64,000 bases of DNA, from contig CAJHZI010000882.1 in assembly GCA_905160935.1 (NCBI GenBank), positions 3,066,001 through 3,130,000 on the forward strand, written 5' to 3'. The notes beneath the pieces were generated by a model. The model did no database searches, was not told the origin of the DNA, and worked only from the letters and a program-made list of their open reading frames with translations. Shown here piece after piece: positions 9,327-20,846 of this stretch (position 1 is its first letter; each line of letters opens with the position of its first letter). The DNA comes from Enchytraeus crypticus. Its lineage: Eukaryota; Annelida; Clitellata; Enchytraeida; Enchytraeidae. Both the position numbers and the translations under genes were made by a program.

Positions 9327-12300
9327 CTGCACAACAATCATCATAATTGTATTAGTTGCACAAGCAATAAATCAATGAATCAATCAATAAATTAATGAAT
9401 GAATGAATCATTCACTCAATTAATAAATTAATTAATCAATCGTTCATTCATTCCATTAATTAAATATTTACTTAATTAATTAAGCAGTCGATTAATGAAT
9501 CAGTAAATCATTCTATCAATCATTTAATCTATCAATCAATAAATAAAGCATTTAATCAAACAGTCAATCAATCAATCAAAGGATTTTTTAAGTACGGGCT
9601 TAGAAGATCTTCTTCAGCGTTGCCTTGAGACTGGTATTTTGCAATAAAAGCCAGCTGAAAGTAATGCGAAATACAGCTATTTTCTTATGTATTCATAACA
9701 AATTTATTCAATCTGCTAAACTTTACAAATTCGAGGTCAAATTTCTGATATACTGTCAGCGTAGTAACGACAAGAAAATATCAACCTGATGCCGCATTCG
9801 GGTGATGAACCGAATATGACACTAGGTTAAGTTTCGCACTCGGTCTAGTATATAAGTATGTTTTAAATTTTTGTAGTGAAATTATTAGTTATTTCACACA
9901 ACCATGCTTATGCAAAGTACATGTATATTCCGCCATTTTGAGCTCATGCGCTAATCTCACAAATTGCAAGTGCGTTATGATTAAGATGATTTCGGTAAAA
10001 TTATACTTTTCTAATTACATTATAACATCTTTTACCATATTTTAGGACTTCATCTTTAAAGTTTTTTCGTATTCCTACTTTATAAAAATGTTAACTATCA
10101 AACAATTGAATGGTTAATAGCAACAGATTTCCTTTACAGAAAACCTGCTACTATCAATCAAATTACTGTGAATTTTAGTGAGGATCTGATTCAAAGGGTT
10201 CTTACACTCGTATGAGTCCTTCCTTAGATCATCTCATTAAAAGTAACGTTAATCAATGACATTTCTCTTAATTAATCGCACTGCATCATCGTGCCTTCAA
10301 ACTCCAAGCATTTATAATATAAAAAATAAAACCTTCCAGTCTGTCGATTTCTTTCTGTAACTTCGAGACAGCGCGCTCAGCCTCTGCAGCACGGTTCTCA
10401 GTCTGCAGACAACAAACACATGTGCATTATCACATAACACATACATGTGCATTATCACATTAAACGCACATGTGCATCATCACATAAAACGTACATGTGC
10501 AATATCACATAACACGTACATGTGCAATATCACATACCACACATGTGCATTATCACATAACACACACATATGCATTTTCACAAAACACACACACACATGT
10601 GCAATATTATATAACACACACATGTGCAATATCATATAACTTGGCAAATATATTATATATAATGAGAGGTTCCTCTATGGATAGGTAGCTTGAGGAGAAA
10701 AGCTGGTAACGCTAAGGTTAACGTCAGTTTCCTCACTCGAAAGCGATGTCAGTGACGGGCGAGCCGAGGATTTGAACTCAGCACTTACTAATCCGCGGTC
10801 GAGTATCTTAACGACTTTGACACTGGCTCCTGCCAGTGATAAGTAACCTGAAAGGTTTACACTACATAATTCTAACTACTTTTCATATACAGATATTCAA
10901 GTTATTTAAGTGTAATTCATAACATTTATTTAAACTTGATCTAAAGAAGCAGCTAAGCTAGATACTAACGTCCTTGAGACGAGCGGTTAGGTCACGAATA
11001 GTCTCTTCGTAGCTGTCCTCTCTCTGCAGAGCCTGTCAGTGAAACACAGGAAAATATTTAAAATTTATCATAAGATTTTTCGCTTGATCTGTGTTAAAAT
11101 GTCTTACTAGCGTAGGGGTAACGTCATAAAGTTTTAAATGACAGATCCTGTGGTGTATTGAACCCTCGTGAGTTCGAATCCCAACCGCGCTGATCTGAGA
11201 GTAAAATCTCGGACATTCACTGGACTGCTTACACGGAAAATGGTCTAAATTGCCTAACGGTTTAAACATGAGGTATTAAAAGTCATAGATATCAACACAG
11301 TTGATCATTTCACTATAATGCTTGTTTGCGTTTTTAAAAGATATTTTGAGAGCACAGATCTGTTGACCTAATAGGATTATACTGTTATTGTCGACGAAAA
11401 GTACATACACTAGTAGCTACTTATCATTTTGAAAGAGAAAGTGTTTACTGTCAGATATGATTCAACTGAAGTTCTAAGTAATGGTCGAAGAGAAATTCCA
11501 TGCACAAATGTCGACAAAGGCGAATTTAAATGACTGAAGTCTCAGACTCTTCGTTTGCGCACTTGATGTGCCCCGTCTATGTGCCCCGTCTATGTGCCCC
11601 GTCTACGAGAACACATGCAGGTCTTATTTTTACATTTTGAGCAGGGTCTTCCTGTCTTAATATTTTACTAGAGAAGCATAGGAAAGTTTTATTTTTTTAA
11701 ATTTATAGCAATGATATTTGCTTAGTTCGATGTTTTACGCACACTGCTGTGTATCACAACGCAATGGAGAGAGAGAACACAAATTTCCACTGGATAATAG
11801 GCTGATAAAACGTTGTATAGTGGCTAGTTTAGTTGAAATCCTTAATGTCTAGCATATATTTCGCTGAAATTAATGAAAGTATATCGCTTGTATAGATAAT
11901 TGATTAGATTATATTTGAATTATGATATTTTTTGCGAGATAGTAAGTTGAAAATCAGAGTTAATAATTATTCAAATTAGTATCGATGTTTAATATTTTAA
12001 ACTTCGTTGTTTAACTAAATACGTAAATTTCGCCTTTTTCCTTCAGTGTGTGAGTGTAAGCAGTTAGTTGGATATTTTAACTAAATTAATCCATTTTAAC
12101 ATATTTTACCCCTTAACTCGACATATATTAATTACCTAAGTTTTACTATATAGTCTTTTATCTATACAGATACATATATTTAAATTCAACAGATTGAAGA
12201 CATGATCAAGTGACGCAATATAAAGGCAGTCATCTTATGAAACTATTTTTATTTCGATAGCAATTCACTATTTATATTGAATGCGTTCACATTATTGTTG

Positions 12301-15300
12301 AATGTAATTAATATCTCAGACAACTTTAAAATATAACTTAATACAGTGCAATACATTTTATTAAAGAGACCCATCCCAACGTAAACAAGGAGCTGGAATA
12401 AGAACGCAATTGTTTCATGGCACATAACTCATTCCATATATTTCTATCCTCCGCTTTTCTTTTAATATCCATAAATAAGAATTAGGTATCAAATCCTCCA
12501 GCATCTCAAGTCTCGGTCTTTCTATAATACTTAAGCGAATTACCACTTCGCTAAACTCAAATTCCAGCAAAACGTTCAGTTCGACTAGAATAATAAAGAA
12601 TAGTTTTTTAAGTCAAGCTAACTCGAACAAGGAGATTATCAATTTGTTACGCTTACGAAAGCATTATGGCTTAGCGCTTTATTGAATAGATCATGTAGGC
12701 AGCATTACGTCATAGCGTTTTATTATTGGATAAATAATGTAGGCAGCATAACGATAGAGCGTTTAATTATTAGATAGATCATATAGGCAGCATTAAGGAC
12801 AGATCAGTAGGCAGCATTACAGCATAGCGCTTCATTGCATAAGTCTTGTAGGCATCATTGAGACATAGCGCTGTATTATATATATCTTGTACATTTTGAT
12901 TTGTAATCACAGTAAGCTTAATCCATACTTCTTGCTCTGACTGCTCCAGTGTCTTCATGTTTGTACCCACGACCTTCAGCTCCTCCTCCAACTCAAGAAT
13001 CTTCCTGTAATCATCATGTATGACACTTGTCAATGAAGGTCAATTGTATGGTCAATTTTTAAGGACAATTCCTAAGGCCATTTCTTAAGGTCAATGTCAA
13101 TTCCTAAGATCAATTCGTAAGGTCAATTAAATAACAGATTTAAGGCAAAATAATCATTTTTATCAATGTCAAGCAGCGTATTGGATTTTCGTACAATACA
13201 ATAGTCTTACGTAAATAAATAGCATTGTATTTAATATCTGATTGATAAATATCAGAATAGGGCTGACAGTGGCCAATGTTATTACAAGTGGTACAGTGAT
13301 GGTTTCTAGTAATCATTCTGTAGAGAAATCAATGGTAATCCTCATAGTTCAGCCTCTGTTAACATAATTCATGTAGAAATTGTATACGAACTTTTTCTGA
13401 CAGTTAAGATGAAATGATACCAAGAAGATTAAATTTCGTAAAAATGATAGCGAAAGGATTTATTCAGAATTGACAACTAATTTAAGCTTTACGTTATGCC
13501 GTGATAGCTATATCTAAGCAATTATTACAAAGTTTTAAATGAAGCTAAAGCTGGTAATTCAAATCTATTAATAACATAGTAAAATATAATATATAATATA
13601 ATATAATAATTTATTACTGTAGTATTGTAATGAGTATTTCCTAACTTTGTACATGTATGTTTGGTTTATTTTGATTTACATGTATGTTTCGCTGCCTGTA
13701 TTTGTTGAATAAAGATTATATAGAAATAATTGCCATATGTCAATATAAAACTATCTTTATTAATTACATGTACTGTCATGTGTATACCTACTTGTATTGA
13801 GTCCGAGTTGCTGAAGAATAGATAAACCGTAGACTACACGTGTCGCACAAGTACTAAGATCTAAACCAACGTCAGAAAGGTCATTCGGTTGGTGAGCGTC
13901 TAGGCTCTATACATTTTTGTTCAATTTAAAAATTACTACAAAAATGTCTCTAACAAACGGAAGAGTTTATCCATACCCTAGTTAAACCACGATTCAGTGA
14001 AGATGATGTTGATGATGAAGATGATGTTGATGATGATGATGATGATGATGATAATGATGATGATGACTGTTATTTGTATACATACGACTCAGCGGCTTCC
14101 AGTCGACTCTCGAAGCTCTCCAGTGTTACCTCAGCGATAGCCAGTTTACGAGCAGCCTGAGCAACAACAAATACGTTGTTTATCATTTATATTATTACCT
14201 TACAATCATTATTATTATCTTACTATCAATCAACTATATGATTAGTTTTACTCATCGCCATCTTCTTTTAAATCCTAGTTTAATTGGGGTCGGGATACGA
14301 ATAGACCGTCTCCAATCCTCTCTGTCCCACACCATATCATCATTCAATCCCCTATATATTATTACTTTTACATATAATTTGCTGTATTTAATGTATCATA
14401 CACAATTAGAAATTTGTATCACTGCCTACCAATTTACATACCAAAATCACTTACGGGAATCATTTAAAATAAATGACATAATAGCTTCATTACTACCTTG
14501 ACCAAAACCCTTTGACAATTCTTCTTACATTTAAAATTATGGTTTCTTCGGCAATTTCTTAAAATTTCATTAAGTTTATCAGATACATCTTAGGCGTCTC
14601 ATAAGACATCTACAATATTCGTTTCAGCAATTCTCAGGCGACCCGGGTACAACATGGACAAAACATTATCGTCAACATCATCATCATCATCATCAACATC
14701 ATCTTCCCTTTAATCCAAATTTAACTAAGGCCAGGATACGAATAGACCTTCACGATTCCTCTTTGTCTCATATCATATCATGAACAAAACCTGCTACATT
14801 AACGAAAAATAAAATTAAAGATAATTTATCAGCTAATAACTTGAAGAGACCTCATCGTATTTGCGGTCGGCATCCTCAGCGATGTATTTGGCTTCTTTAA
14901 GCTGAGTCTCGAGAAACGTAACTCTCTCGTCATTCGATAAACTCTGACTCTCTAGAGCTTTACGGTTCCTAGTCAATAAATCAGTCAACTTAATCCCTTA
15001 ATGAAAGAAAGAATAAATCTATCAAGCAATCAGTCAATCAATCAAAGCATCAATTAATCAAACGATCGATGGATCATTCTTTCTTTCTTTCTTTCTTACA
15101 TTCATTCATTCATTCATTTAATCATTCGCTCGTTCATTCATTCGTTCGTACGTTCTTTCGTTTGTTCGTACGTTCTTTGGTTCGTTCATTCATTCATTCA
15201 GTTATTCATTCGATTAATAAATCAATCAGTCAATCAATCAATTCTTCCACGAATAGCTATTTCGCTAAAGTTTTTGTGTCCGCATTTCGTAATTAATTGT

Positions 15301-18300
15301 TTTACTTATTTCTGAGGCAATATTTAGACGTAGTTCTTGTTCAAGAGCATGAGGCTAAGCTGATAGCATGTCGGTACGATACCACGCTGTTAATCAGCAG
15401 GTTCAGGGCTAAAATCCAATACTCACACCGTTACAACTATGATCCAGTAACAGGAAACTGACGCTAAGCTGAGCTTTAGCCTTTCAGCCTTTAACAGTTA
15501 ATTTGTTGCCAAGAGATTAAAGAGTTTGTGAACTATCTCACTCACTTTTCGCTCTCCTCGGCGTGTTTGGAAGCCTCTTCGAGTTTCTCTGATGTGGAGG
15601 TGAGTCGAGTGGACGTCTGATCGTAGTCGACCTCGAGCAGGGCGATCCTTCTCGTTAGGGCGCCGACCTCCTCTTCCGCCTGCAGGTCCAATACAACAAT
15701 TCCTACATTACCATCGAATATATCTCTTCCCTTGTTCATGGTCTCTCATAGTACCTAAATGCAAGTCTATATCTTGCCTTCATTCGCAAGCAGGGCACTA
15801 TTGTTCATTAATATTTTATTAGAAATAAATCAAACAAACTGATTTTAATTTAATTTATCAGCGTTACAGTCGAACTAAAATAATTTGAAGCAGAATTCTT
15901 GAGGTTCAATTTTAACACTCTATGAAATTGTATACATATTGTATTACTTTTTCTGCTTACAAATCTAAGCAACGTATTCTAAAACTTGCGTGTAATTAAC
16001 CTATTGTATTAAATTAAAACAGTGAACTTTAAATCGACTTGTACTATCAATACTTACGTTGCTTAGTTGTTTCTCTGTTGCCTCTAGTTTTGTTGTTGCC
16101 TCAGCGAGTTGTGTCTGGGCTGTGTCCAACTCTCCCTCGAGGTTCTGAATGTTCTTCTGCAGGTTCTGGATCTCCTCTTCTTGCTGAAAGTTAATACAAC
16201 TAGCTAGTTACAGTGTATGATGAGCTGTGTAGTGCAGTACAGTGTGGTGCAGCTTAGAGCAGTGCAGTGCAGCTTAGTGCAGTGCAGTGCAATGTTGTGC
16301 AGTTTAATGCAATGTTGTACAGTGTAGTGCAGTGCAGTGTTGTGCAGTTTAGTGCAGTGTTGTGCAGTTTAGTACAGTGTTGTGCAGTTTAGTACAGTGT
16401 TGTGCAGTTTAGTACAGTGTTGTGCAGTTTAGTACAGTGTTGTGCAGTTTAGTGCAGTTTAGTGCAGTGTTCTGCATTTTAGTGCAGTGTTGTGCAGTTT
16501 AGTGCAGTTTAGTGCAGTTTAGTGCAGTTTAGTGCAGTGTTGTGCAGTTTAGTGCAGTTTAGTGCAGTTTAGTGCAGTTTAGTGCAGTGTAGAGCAGTTT
16601 AGTGCAGTGCTGTGCAGTTTAGTGCAGTGTTGTGCAATTTAGTGCAGTGCAGTGTTGTGCAATTTAGTACAGTGTTGTGCAGTGCAGTGCAGTGTTGTGC
16701 AGTTTAGTGCAATGCTGTGCAATGTAATGCTGTGTAGTTCAGTGCTGTGCAGTGCTGTGCAAAAGGCTTGAACATTGTGCAACGCATTGGATTGTATTTG
16801 ATAGTAGAATTATGATTGCAGCAGTATATTATTATGCATAGCTTAGTAGTCTACTTAATTACAATGCAAATAGCGCAATGCATTTGTGCTACAGTGAGAT
16901 AAAAATGTAGAGAAGTGCATTGCAATTCAGCTCCTTACAGTGTCATAAACATTCAGTGGAAACAGGGTAAATAGGATAGTGTTCTCAGGCAATGACCCCT
17001 CTGCCCATAAATGTTAATCGAAGCTGAGGAAGGTATAGGGGCCCAACTTTTCATAAGCAGAATCCTCCACGAAAATGGTATATAATAAAAAGAATGTGTA
17101 TTGCTAAATGATTTCAAGTTCCACTCATATGTAGACATGAAGAGGAAAAGGAAAGCTAGAGAAGAGTGCGGGTGTTATATACCATGGACCTGCCAGTAGG
17201 TAGTGTACTAAGAGAGAGAGAAACATGCAGCGAAGTGCATTACAATTCAATACAGTAAAGTATGGTGTAATATACTAAATGTTAAAATGTCATTGTGTTT
17301 CTGAAGAAAAATCTTGCTAGGGTTCTTCAAAATTCGTCCCCCCGTTCCCTCTCTGATCGATAAAAGCTCTGTACTTCAACAACAGACGTAAATTATTTTA
17401 AGAAAAGTCTTTGATGTCCTTCTGTTAAAGTCCATTCGTTGAAACTCATTTAACGATTTAGTTCTGGATTAACTGCTAACTTGTTTGAATTTCTTGAACC
17501 GGCCAGTGTTGTTTTCTTTCCCGCATTTATCAAAGTCTACTATTTTTATATACAGCCACAGCTCTCTGCGTAATCCTGGATAGCTGCTGCCAATAAATAA
17601 TCATTATCCAGATACAGCCACCAGTCAAAAGTTTTATCGCTCAACTCAGGCAGCTGCAGCTGTAGGCAGAGGCAACGCTACGCAGCTGTAGCTCTTGGCA
17701 GCTCTAGCTGCTCTTCGTAGATAATATCGGCGATAAGGAACCGTATTCATCTCAGTAGACAGTATCAAATTAATATAAGAGCAGCGGAGGGTCAGGGAGC
17801 ATGCTAATTGGTTAAGATTGCACAACAAGCCTTTAAGGTATTATATTGAAACTATCATATAGAGACAGCATTGCTTGTCATTTACATGTTGGATCAATCA
17901 ATAATACATGTAATCCGGATACTATGACTGCATATTTCTGCATTCCATTATGCACAAATTAGAAGTTCTTTTTGTAAATTTAAGTCATTTCAAAAATTTA
18001 AATTGTCTCACAACTGTTATGTAATTTTTACAGTACAGCTGCAACTCCGATAAGATCGGCTATGTTTTCAGTTTGTTTGCTATGGCATAGCTGCTACTGA
18101 GATTATGCTCGTAGCAGCTGTTTCTATTGCCCTAAGAGATTAGAAACAACAAGTGGAAGCTGCTGGGTTATAACTTACAGCTGGAACAATACACCGAAGA
18201 AATTAGAATAACAAGAAAGCTACACTGCCGCCAACAGCTGTAATGGATGGATAAACGAGATTTCACAGGACCTCTGCATGCAACTGACTATGCAAATAGT

Positions 18301-20439
18301 TGAACACAGTACAATTCCTCCTGGCAGGAGGAAATGTATAATATTCAAAGTCCTGGTCTTCTTCTTACTTCATGTCCCATCCGACACTACTGTGCATTTT
18401 CAATTGTCTAGTGAAAAATAAAGAAAATTTTTAAATAAGGTTATTTATACATCACATTTTGCTAAATCAATTTAAACTTATTGTCCTCGGTAGATTAATC
18501 TACTGCTACTGCTACAAGAAGTTAGGAAAATATAATTAAAGAAAATTAGAAAAGCGAGAAGTATAGAGTCAATGAAGTAAAATGTACATGTATAATTGCC
18601 TCTCTGCTGGAACTTCATGCGCTACTTGCAGAAATATATTTTTATATATTGATTTTAAAACAAAGTTGTCAGTATTGTTCAAGATTTATGGTTCCGTTCA
18701 ACATCCCAAGACAAATTATATGTTTTCATTAAAAGACGATTGTAAAGAAGAGTGGGTCTCGTATAAAATATCTCTCAGTTCTCAGTAGCAGACCTGTGGC
18801 CTATGACTTCCATTTACTGCTACCCTCTGCTTTTCTTTTTATTTCCACGTATAAATACATTTATACTCTATCAAATCATCTAATATTCAAAGTCCGGGTC
18901 TTCCTCTTGCGTTTTTCTGCATATTACTTCCTTACATGTATCACCTCCTTCAGCAAATTAGTTCCTTTTACAATATTTCCTATCTGTCTCTTCTTTATGC
19001 AGTTATCAATTGTTTAGTGAACGTTTAGGAAAATGTCGAATGTATCATTTTTCTTCGCGACTGTTTGAATGCGTAAGCCTATTTTACTGGTACAGTCTGA
19101 AAAATGAATAAAATATATGCGCTTATATTATATTGAGCTGTTTTTGCTGTGTGAAACGTGATGTGCAAGAAAATTGAATTCACTTGATCTTTGCAAAATA
19201 GTGTAAAAATCGTGATTTAATTTGCAACATGGGCCCTATTATCATTTTTCCAACAGGCAACGCCATTATCTAATCTTTTAATATTAGGTCTATCGATGAT
19301 TAATTATAGGACATTGGTTGCAAATTGCAAAACTGCGCAAGATAAAAAAATCTATCTGTTTTTATAAATTTAGAAATATTGGTCTAGATTTTTAATTCTT
19401 TGCAGTAATTCTACATTCAACGGCAAATGAATACAGCCTTTCAATTTACACTAAACGTGTTATCTTATGGCGATCAATTTCTTATTGAGTAAAGGAGGAC
19501 TACGTAAATTAAATTCAATATTAAACTGATTGAAATAATATAGAATGTGTACAATTTTCTTGCAGAAATCACGTCAAAGAAGCAATTTTCAGAAGGAATG
19601 ACGCTAAGAGCATATAGCTTTTCAACATTTAACATTAGAACATTTCTGTTATTAAGCGCTTGACTTTTAATTACATTGAAAGAATTGCAAAATATCCCAT
19701 GTGCTCTCGTACTAATCAAGGTACATTTAGATGAAATATATGCTCCAAAATTGAGTACTTTATTTTCCGTTATTGATTCTCGTGTAGGTTTATATCTAAT
19801 GGAACGCCATATAATATTTCCAAAAGCACCGCTGAACTAAACCGAAAACACGATATCAAAAAATTAATAAATATTAGGGAATAAAAATAATGTGTTTATT
19901 AGCGGTACATAACTAATAGAAAAAACTGTCGATTAATATTTGACTGATTGCCCATCAATTTCCCCACTGGAATTTTTTCCATTTTCAATAAATCTTTGTG
20001 TTCAATAAGTGAAACCCTTGAAGAAAAATATTCTTTGCATATCTTTGTAATTCGGATAAGTTAAATTAGCACATTGTCAAGATATGAAGCAGCCGATGCA
20101 TGCAACTACTCAGTTTTTGACCATTAGAATTGTGGGAAAACATATTTGAAACCCTACAAAGAATTTCTAGCAAGAAATGTGGCATTTAAAGTCGATTTGA
20201 AACCCTAAATATTCAAATCGACAGTACCGAGTGACGAATAGATACAACAATTGAGGACAAATAGAAGTGTCATAGTACAAGATAAAATATTGGTAACTTG
20301 TTTGACAAACCTTTTCGTTCAGTGATTTCTGTTCAGAACATTTCTGTTCGAGTTGTTCTGCTTTATCGAGGGCTTGGTTCTTCTCACCCTGCATCGCCTG
20401 CATCTTCTTCTTTATAGCGTCCATAGTGTTCGTCGCCAT
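9244..20439 (-). CDS. tropomyosin, complete gene, nine coding exons
   Basis: Actin-filament coiled-coil protein that regulates myosin access in muscle and stabilises actin. Exons on the minus strand: 20439-20311, 16183-16058, 15679-15546, 14968-14851, 14156-14086, 13004-12929, 11032-10970, 10402-10333, 9326-9244. All introns are GT-AG and phases close, giving 870 nt: 289 residues plus stop. Without the first five residues it is exactly the canonical 284. Signature motifs: [31 protein letters not shown], and the C-terminus TFAELAGY. The C-terminal half (exons 4-9) is very like molluscan tropomyosins; exons 1-3 diverge more. Exon sizes match the classic vertebrate-like layout. Oddity: the start is MATNT followed by the usual MDAIKKK, with an in-frame TAA just upstream. 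No second, alternative exon set was noticed. Identity certain; clade inferred. Confidence 0.97.
9351..9590. repeat. AATC/AATG-type imperfect tetranucleotide repeat (tropomyosin intron 8)
   Basis: Runs of AATCAATC, AATGAATG and AATTAATT, starting about 25 bases upstream of the exon 9 acceptor. Confidence 0.85.
9591..10332. other. tropomyosin intron 8, remainder
   Basis: AT-rich, no further exon or repeat recognised. Confidence 0.5.
10333..10402 (-). CDS. tropomyosin exon 8
   Basis: Acceptor CTGCAG, donor GTTTTA, ends phase 1. Encodes [20 protein letters not shown] then RLE. A minisatellite begins about 7 bases upstream of the acceptor. Confidence 0.95.
10409..10640. repeat. minisatellite, unit about 25 bp (tropomyosin intron 7)
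   Basis: About nine units of the type ACATGTGCATTATCACATAA plus ACACAT, with progressive variants (CATATGCATTTTCAC). It sits almost against the exon 8 acceptor. Confidence 0.9.
10690..10838 (-). mobile_element. SINE-1 copy, good condition (tropomyosin intron 7)
   Basis: Nearly the same sequence as 4320-4456, including AGCTGGTAACGCTAAGGTTA at the 3' side and the GGATTTGAAC B-box complement. Confidence 0.85.
10970..11032 (-). CDS. tropomyosin exon 7
   Basis: Acceptor GACAG, donor GTTAGT, phase 0-0, 21 codons: [20 protein letters not shown] then D. Confidence 0.95.
11095..11325 (+). mobile_element. SINE-2 copy (tropomyosin intron 6)
   Basis: tRNA-like head with A-box segment TAGCGTAGGGGTAACG and B box GTTCGAATCCC, then the conserved body CTGATCTGAGAGTAAAATC, CTCGGACATTCACTGGACTG, and a 3' end GTTGATCATTTCACTATAAT. 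Sister copies at 39017-39234 and 58404-58637 share the whole length. Confidence 0.85.
11326..12411. other. tropomyosin intron 6, unique part
   Basis: AT-rich; a triple ATGTGCCCCGTCT tandem near 11567-11610. No exon recognised. Confidence 0.5.
12412..12540 (-). mobile_element. LINE-B 3' fragment, very degenerate
   Basis: On the minus strand it follows LINE-B 3' landmarks: CATGG near the end, a TCCGCTTTTCTTTTAATATC block, and TCAAATCCTCCAGCATCTCA in place of the usual TCTAACATTCC region. Recognised only by comparison with 29195-29680. Confidence 0.5.
12929..13004 (-). CDS. tropomyosin exon 6
   Basis: Acceptor TTACAG, donor GTATGG. Encodes [20 protein letters not shown] then QSEQE, the most conserved block of the family. 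Confidence 0.96.
13020..13559. other. tropomyosin intron 5, unique part
   Basis: Includes a small GGTCAATTNNTAAGG tandem at about 13035-13130. No exon seen. Confidence 0.5.
13560..13725 (+). mobile_element. LINE-A 3' end fragment
   Basis: Ends with TGTTGAATAAAGATTATATA, very like the 3' end of the LINE-A copy at 62210-62235 (TGGTGAATAAAAGATTATAT). Short, no coding sequence left. Confidence 0.55.
13790..14068 (+). mobile_element. SINE-3 copy (tropomyosin intron 5)
   Basis: Landmarks GACTACACGTGTCGC, AACCAACGTCAGAAAGG, CATTCGGTTGGTGAGCGTCT, CCCTAGTTAAACC and a long GAT-repeat tail. The tail ends about 18 bases from the exon 5 donor (minus-strand gene). Confidence 0.85.
14086..14156 (-). CDS. 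tropomyosin exon 5
   Basis: Acceptor CTCAG, donor GTATGT, ends phase 2. Encodes [20 protein letters not shown] then AAES. A SINE-3 tail starts about 18 bases past the donor. Confidence 0.95.
14246..14352 (-). mobile_element. SINE-3 copy, 3' half
   Basis: Reverse-complement 3' part: CATCGCCATCTTCTTTTAAA, ATACGAATAGACCGTC, TCTGTCCCACACCATATCAT. Confidence 0.75.
14640..14790 (-). mobile_element. SINE-3 copy, 3' half, with CAT/GAT tail
   Basis: CATCATCATCATCATC tail, then CCAAATTTAACTAAGGCC, GGATACGAATAGACC and TTTGTCTCATATCATATCAT, the SINE-3 3' half in reverse. A CCCGGGTACAACATGG segment at 14642 resembles the distal end of the 48943 copy. Confidence 0.7.
14851..14968 (-). CDS. tropomyosin exon 4
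   Basis: Acceptor ACTAG, donor GTCTCT. Encodes [20 protein letters not shown] to [10 protein letters not shown], matching the conserved RKVLE-RS-DDER and [10 protein letters not shown] blocks. Confidence 0.95.
15003..15250. repeat. ATTC/AATC/TTCG-type imperfect tetranucleotide repeat (tropomyosin intron 3)
   Basis: Runs of AATC, TTTC, ATTC and TTCG variants. It starts about 35 bases upstream of the exon 4 acceptor. Open frames through it are artefacts. Confidence 0.85.
15335..15495 (+). mobile_element. SINE-1 copy, degenerate
   Basis: Plus orientation: CATGTCGGTACGATAC head, decayed B box near 15405, and the family 3' landmark AGGAAACTGACGCTAAGC. Confidence 0.65.
15546..15679 (-). CDS. tropomyosin exon 3
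   Basis: Acceptor CTGCAG, donor GTGAGT, ends phase 2. Encodes [16 protein letters not shown] to HAEESEK, aligning with the family's AE-EVA-LNRRIQLLEEDL segment. The third and fourth heptads are more divergent (DYDQTSTRL). Confidence 0.95.
15760..16057. other. tropomyosin intron 2, unique
   Basis: AT-rich, no repeat or exon recognised. Confidence 0.5.
16058..16183 (-). CDS. tropomyosin exon 2
   Basis: Acceptor TTTCAG, donor GTAAGT, phase 0-0, 42 codons beginning [20 protein letters not shown]. Heptad pattern continuous with exons 1 and 3. Confidence 0.95.
16225..16765. repeat. minisatellite of TGCAGTTTAG / TGCAGTGTTG units (tropomyosin intron 1)
   Basis: About 540 bp of 10-bp half-units in varying order. 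It starts about 40 bases from the exon 2 acceptor. Confidence 0.95.
17020..17225 (+). mobile_element. LINE-B 3' fragment joined to a shared 5' segment
   Basis: The 3' part (17105-17225) has the LINE-B end: CCACTCATATGTAGACATGA, TATATACCATGGACCTGCCA, GTAGG and a GAGAGA tail. The 5' part (GCTGAGGAAGGTATAGGGGC) is not LINE-B coding sequence, but it is also found at 51856-51935 in the same arrangement. Confidence 0.75.
17230..18304. other. tropomyosin intron 1, mostly unique
   Basis: GCAGCTGYAGCT-rich patches near 17645-17715 and 18050-18240. No exon recognised. Confidence 0.5.
18305..18420 (-). mobile_element. LINE-B fragment, degenerate
   Basis: ATATTCAAAGTCCTGGTCTT followed by CTTCTTACTTCATGTCC parallels the reverse complement of the LINE-B block in its better copies, and ends with CAATTGTCTAGTG. 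Confidence 0.5.
18790..19025 (-). mobile_element. LINE-B fragment, degenerate
   Basis: Minus-oriented: CCCTCTGCTTTTCTTTTTAT, TTTCCACGTAT, ATCATCTAATATTCAAAGTC, and CAATTGTTTAGTG at the far end, collinear with 29450-29640 reversed. Confidence 0.65.
19026..20310. other. tropomyosin intron 1, 5' part, unique
   Basis: AT-rich, no alternative exon or repeat recognised. Confidence 0.5.
20311..20439 (-). CDS. tropomyosin exon 1
   Basis: 43 codons: MATNT, then the canonical N-terminus [15 protein letters not shown], through KSLNEK. The donor GTTTGT follows, phase 0. Both ATGs (20439 and 20424) have A at -3 and G at +4; the upstream one is preceded by in-frame TAA GGC AAA. A Cys lies in EQKCSEQ. Confidence 0.95.
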
Positions 20440-20725
20440 TTTGCCTTATTTTCTAGTTACTTCGCACAACTAAAGAAAAAAAGAAAAAAAGAAAAACCAC
20501 GGAATAAGATGACGAGCGTTGGGAAACTATAGAAAATCTCCTTAAACTCGATCTATCCAACTACAAGCCGTGTAGAGGCAAGGCGTCCTGTGGAGTTACT
20601 GGATGAGAGAGGATTGGGATGTTGGAGAGGAGTCGATCTGAGGATCGACTGAACTACAGTTGAACTTCCACTGAGCTCAAGCTCTCGCTACGGGAACAGC
20701 CGAGCTTATTTAATATCTGATGTGT
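20440..20725 (-). promoter_or_regulatory. tropomyosin 5' UTR and candidate core promoter
   Basis: Upstream of the ATG (minus strand) the sequence is less AT-rich. A TATA-like TATTAAATAA lies at 20715-20706, and some 30 bases downstream is a plausible start region (GAGAGCTTGAGCTC). A polypyrimidine tract ending in TTTAG at about 20471, just 5' of the ATG, looks like a 3' splice site, so a non-coding leader exon is possible. Inferred from motifs only. Confidence 0.4.
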
Positions 20726-20846
20726 GAATTAGCCAGCAGTCATCGTCTATACGCTAGGAATACACTGGAAGTTTCTAATGTCGGGCTATTGTTCGGATAT
20801 TCTAACTGGAGATTAATTGTAGTTATTTACTTCAATTGTTGTTGAT

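Noticed and set aside
9018..9337. Minus-strand 108- and 80-residue frames around 9.1-9.3 kb
   Set aside because: Shadow frames of tropomyosin exon 9 and its 3' UTR.
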